5,822 bases of DNA from SZUA-442 sp051011415 (GTDB lineage Bacteria > Actinomycetota > Acidimicrobiia > Spongiisociales > UBA5794): contig JBPCTY010000063.1 in assembly GCA_051011415.1 (NCBI GenBank), positions 1 through 5,822 on the forward strand, read 5' to 3'. A program made the position numbers and the translations under genes. Shown here one piece after another: positions 5,449 through 5,822 of this stretch. Within the stretch, counting starts at the first letter, position 1, and each line of letters opens with the position of its first letter. A model generated the notes under the pieces. That model was not told where the DNA came from. It did not search any database and saw only the letters and a program-made list of their open reading frames with translations.

Positions 5449-5822
5449 ATGGGCGCAACACCAGAACAGATGAAGAAGCCACGGATCTACACCGTCAGTT
5501 TTGCCAGCGTCTATCCCCACTACGTCAACAAGGCTGAGAAGAAGGGGCGCTCCCAGGCCGAGCTTGACGAAGTCATTCTCTGGCTCACCGGTTACACCGA
5601 ACAACAGTTCCAGTCGCAACTCGCCAACGACACCGATTTCGAGACCTTCTACTCTGAGGCCCCGGACCCAAACCCGAACCGAACGCTCATCACCGGCGTC
5701 ACCTGCGGAGTACGGGTAGAGGATGTGGAGGAGCCAACGATGCGCGAGATCCGCTACCTCGACAAGCTTGTGGACGAACTGGCGGGCGGCAAGTCAATGG
5801 ACAAGATCCTCCGAAGCGCCTA
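5449..5822 (+). CDS. DUF2200 family protein (stop codon cut by right edge)
   Basis: This small protein has 124 complete codons followed by TA, so TAA or TAG would end it at residue 124. That agrees with the roughly 115-125 residue length I expect of the family. I recognise it as DUF2200 by the ordered motifs IYTVSFASVYPHYV (13-26), AEKKGRS (29-35), WLTGY (45-49), FETFY (64-68), NPNR (75-78), GVTCGVRVED (83-92) and REIRYLDKLVDELA (99-112). It is soluble, with no signal peptide or membrane segment, and mixed alpha/beta in appearance. A single cysteine (C86) sits in the conserved GV-CGVRVE block. No biochemical role is known to me. It has its own ribosome binding site and probably its own promoter, and is divergent from the SDR gene, so the two could share a regulator. 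ATG 5470 (residue 8) is the alternative start. Confidence 0.85.
   Translation, partial: MGATPEQMKKPRIYTVSFASVYPHYVNKAEKKGRSQAELDEVILWLTGYTEQQFQSQLANDTDFETFYSEAPDPNPNRTLITGVTCGVRVEDVEEPTMREIRYLDKLVDELAGGKSMDKILRSA

Noticed and set aside
1..5822. Defence, toxin-antitoxin, CRISPR or mobile-element system
   Set aside because: Every gene falls in a metabolic, transport or conserved-unknown family; there are no transposase, integrase, nuclease or terminal repeats, and no repeat array.

Overview
The window reads as a bacterial chromosome segment of fairly high GC, dense with genes and with mostly short gaps. Codon choice, GTG starts, TANNNT-type -10 elements and a possible leaderless start suggest Actinomycetota. 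The style is close to environmental Acidimicrobiia, but this placement is inferred from composition and protein flavour alone. There is no RNA gene, insertion sequence, CRISPR array or phage gene.

Layout from left to right: (1) the N-terminal end of a CPA2/Kef-type cation:proton antiporter on the minus strand, running off the left edge; (2) a 129-bp divergent control region with a palindrome; (3) on the plus strand, a CoA-acylating methylmalonate/malonate-semialdehyde dehydrogenase (mmsA/iolA type) overlapped by 8 nt by an NfsA-like FMN nitroreductase, so the two are very likely co-transcribed; (4) after 47 nt, a proline aminopeptidase P (M24B) that may have its own leaderless promoter; (5) a 135-bp convergent gap without a clear terminator; (6) on the minus strand, an NADP(H)-type short-chain dehydrogenase resembling retinol dehydrogenase and protochlorophyllide reductase; (7) a 184-bp divergent control region with an inverted repeat and a 10-bp-phased repeat; (8) on the plus strand, a small DUF2200 protein whose stop codon is cut by the right edge.

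The genes are mostly housekeeping or catabolic and do not form one obvious pathway. The dehydrogenase would take methylmalonate semialdehyde (valine, thymine) or malonate semialdehyde (beta-alanine, inositol) to propionyl-CoA or acetyl-CoA. The coupled flavoenzyme may act on related carbonyl or nitro/quinone substrates, but that is inference. I found no convincing new multi-gene system. The points most worth checking are the two palindromic control regions, the mmsA-nitroreductase coupling, a ~43-residue insertion in the aminopeptidase between two metal ligands, and the high density of GATC sites outside the SDR gene.
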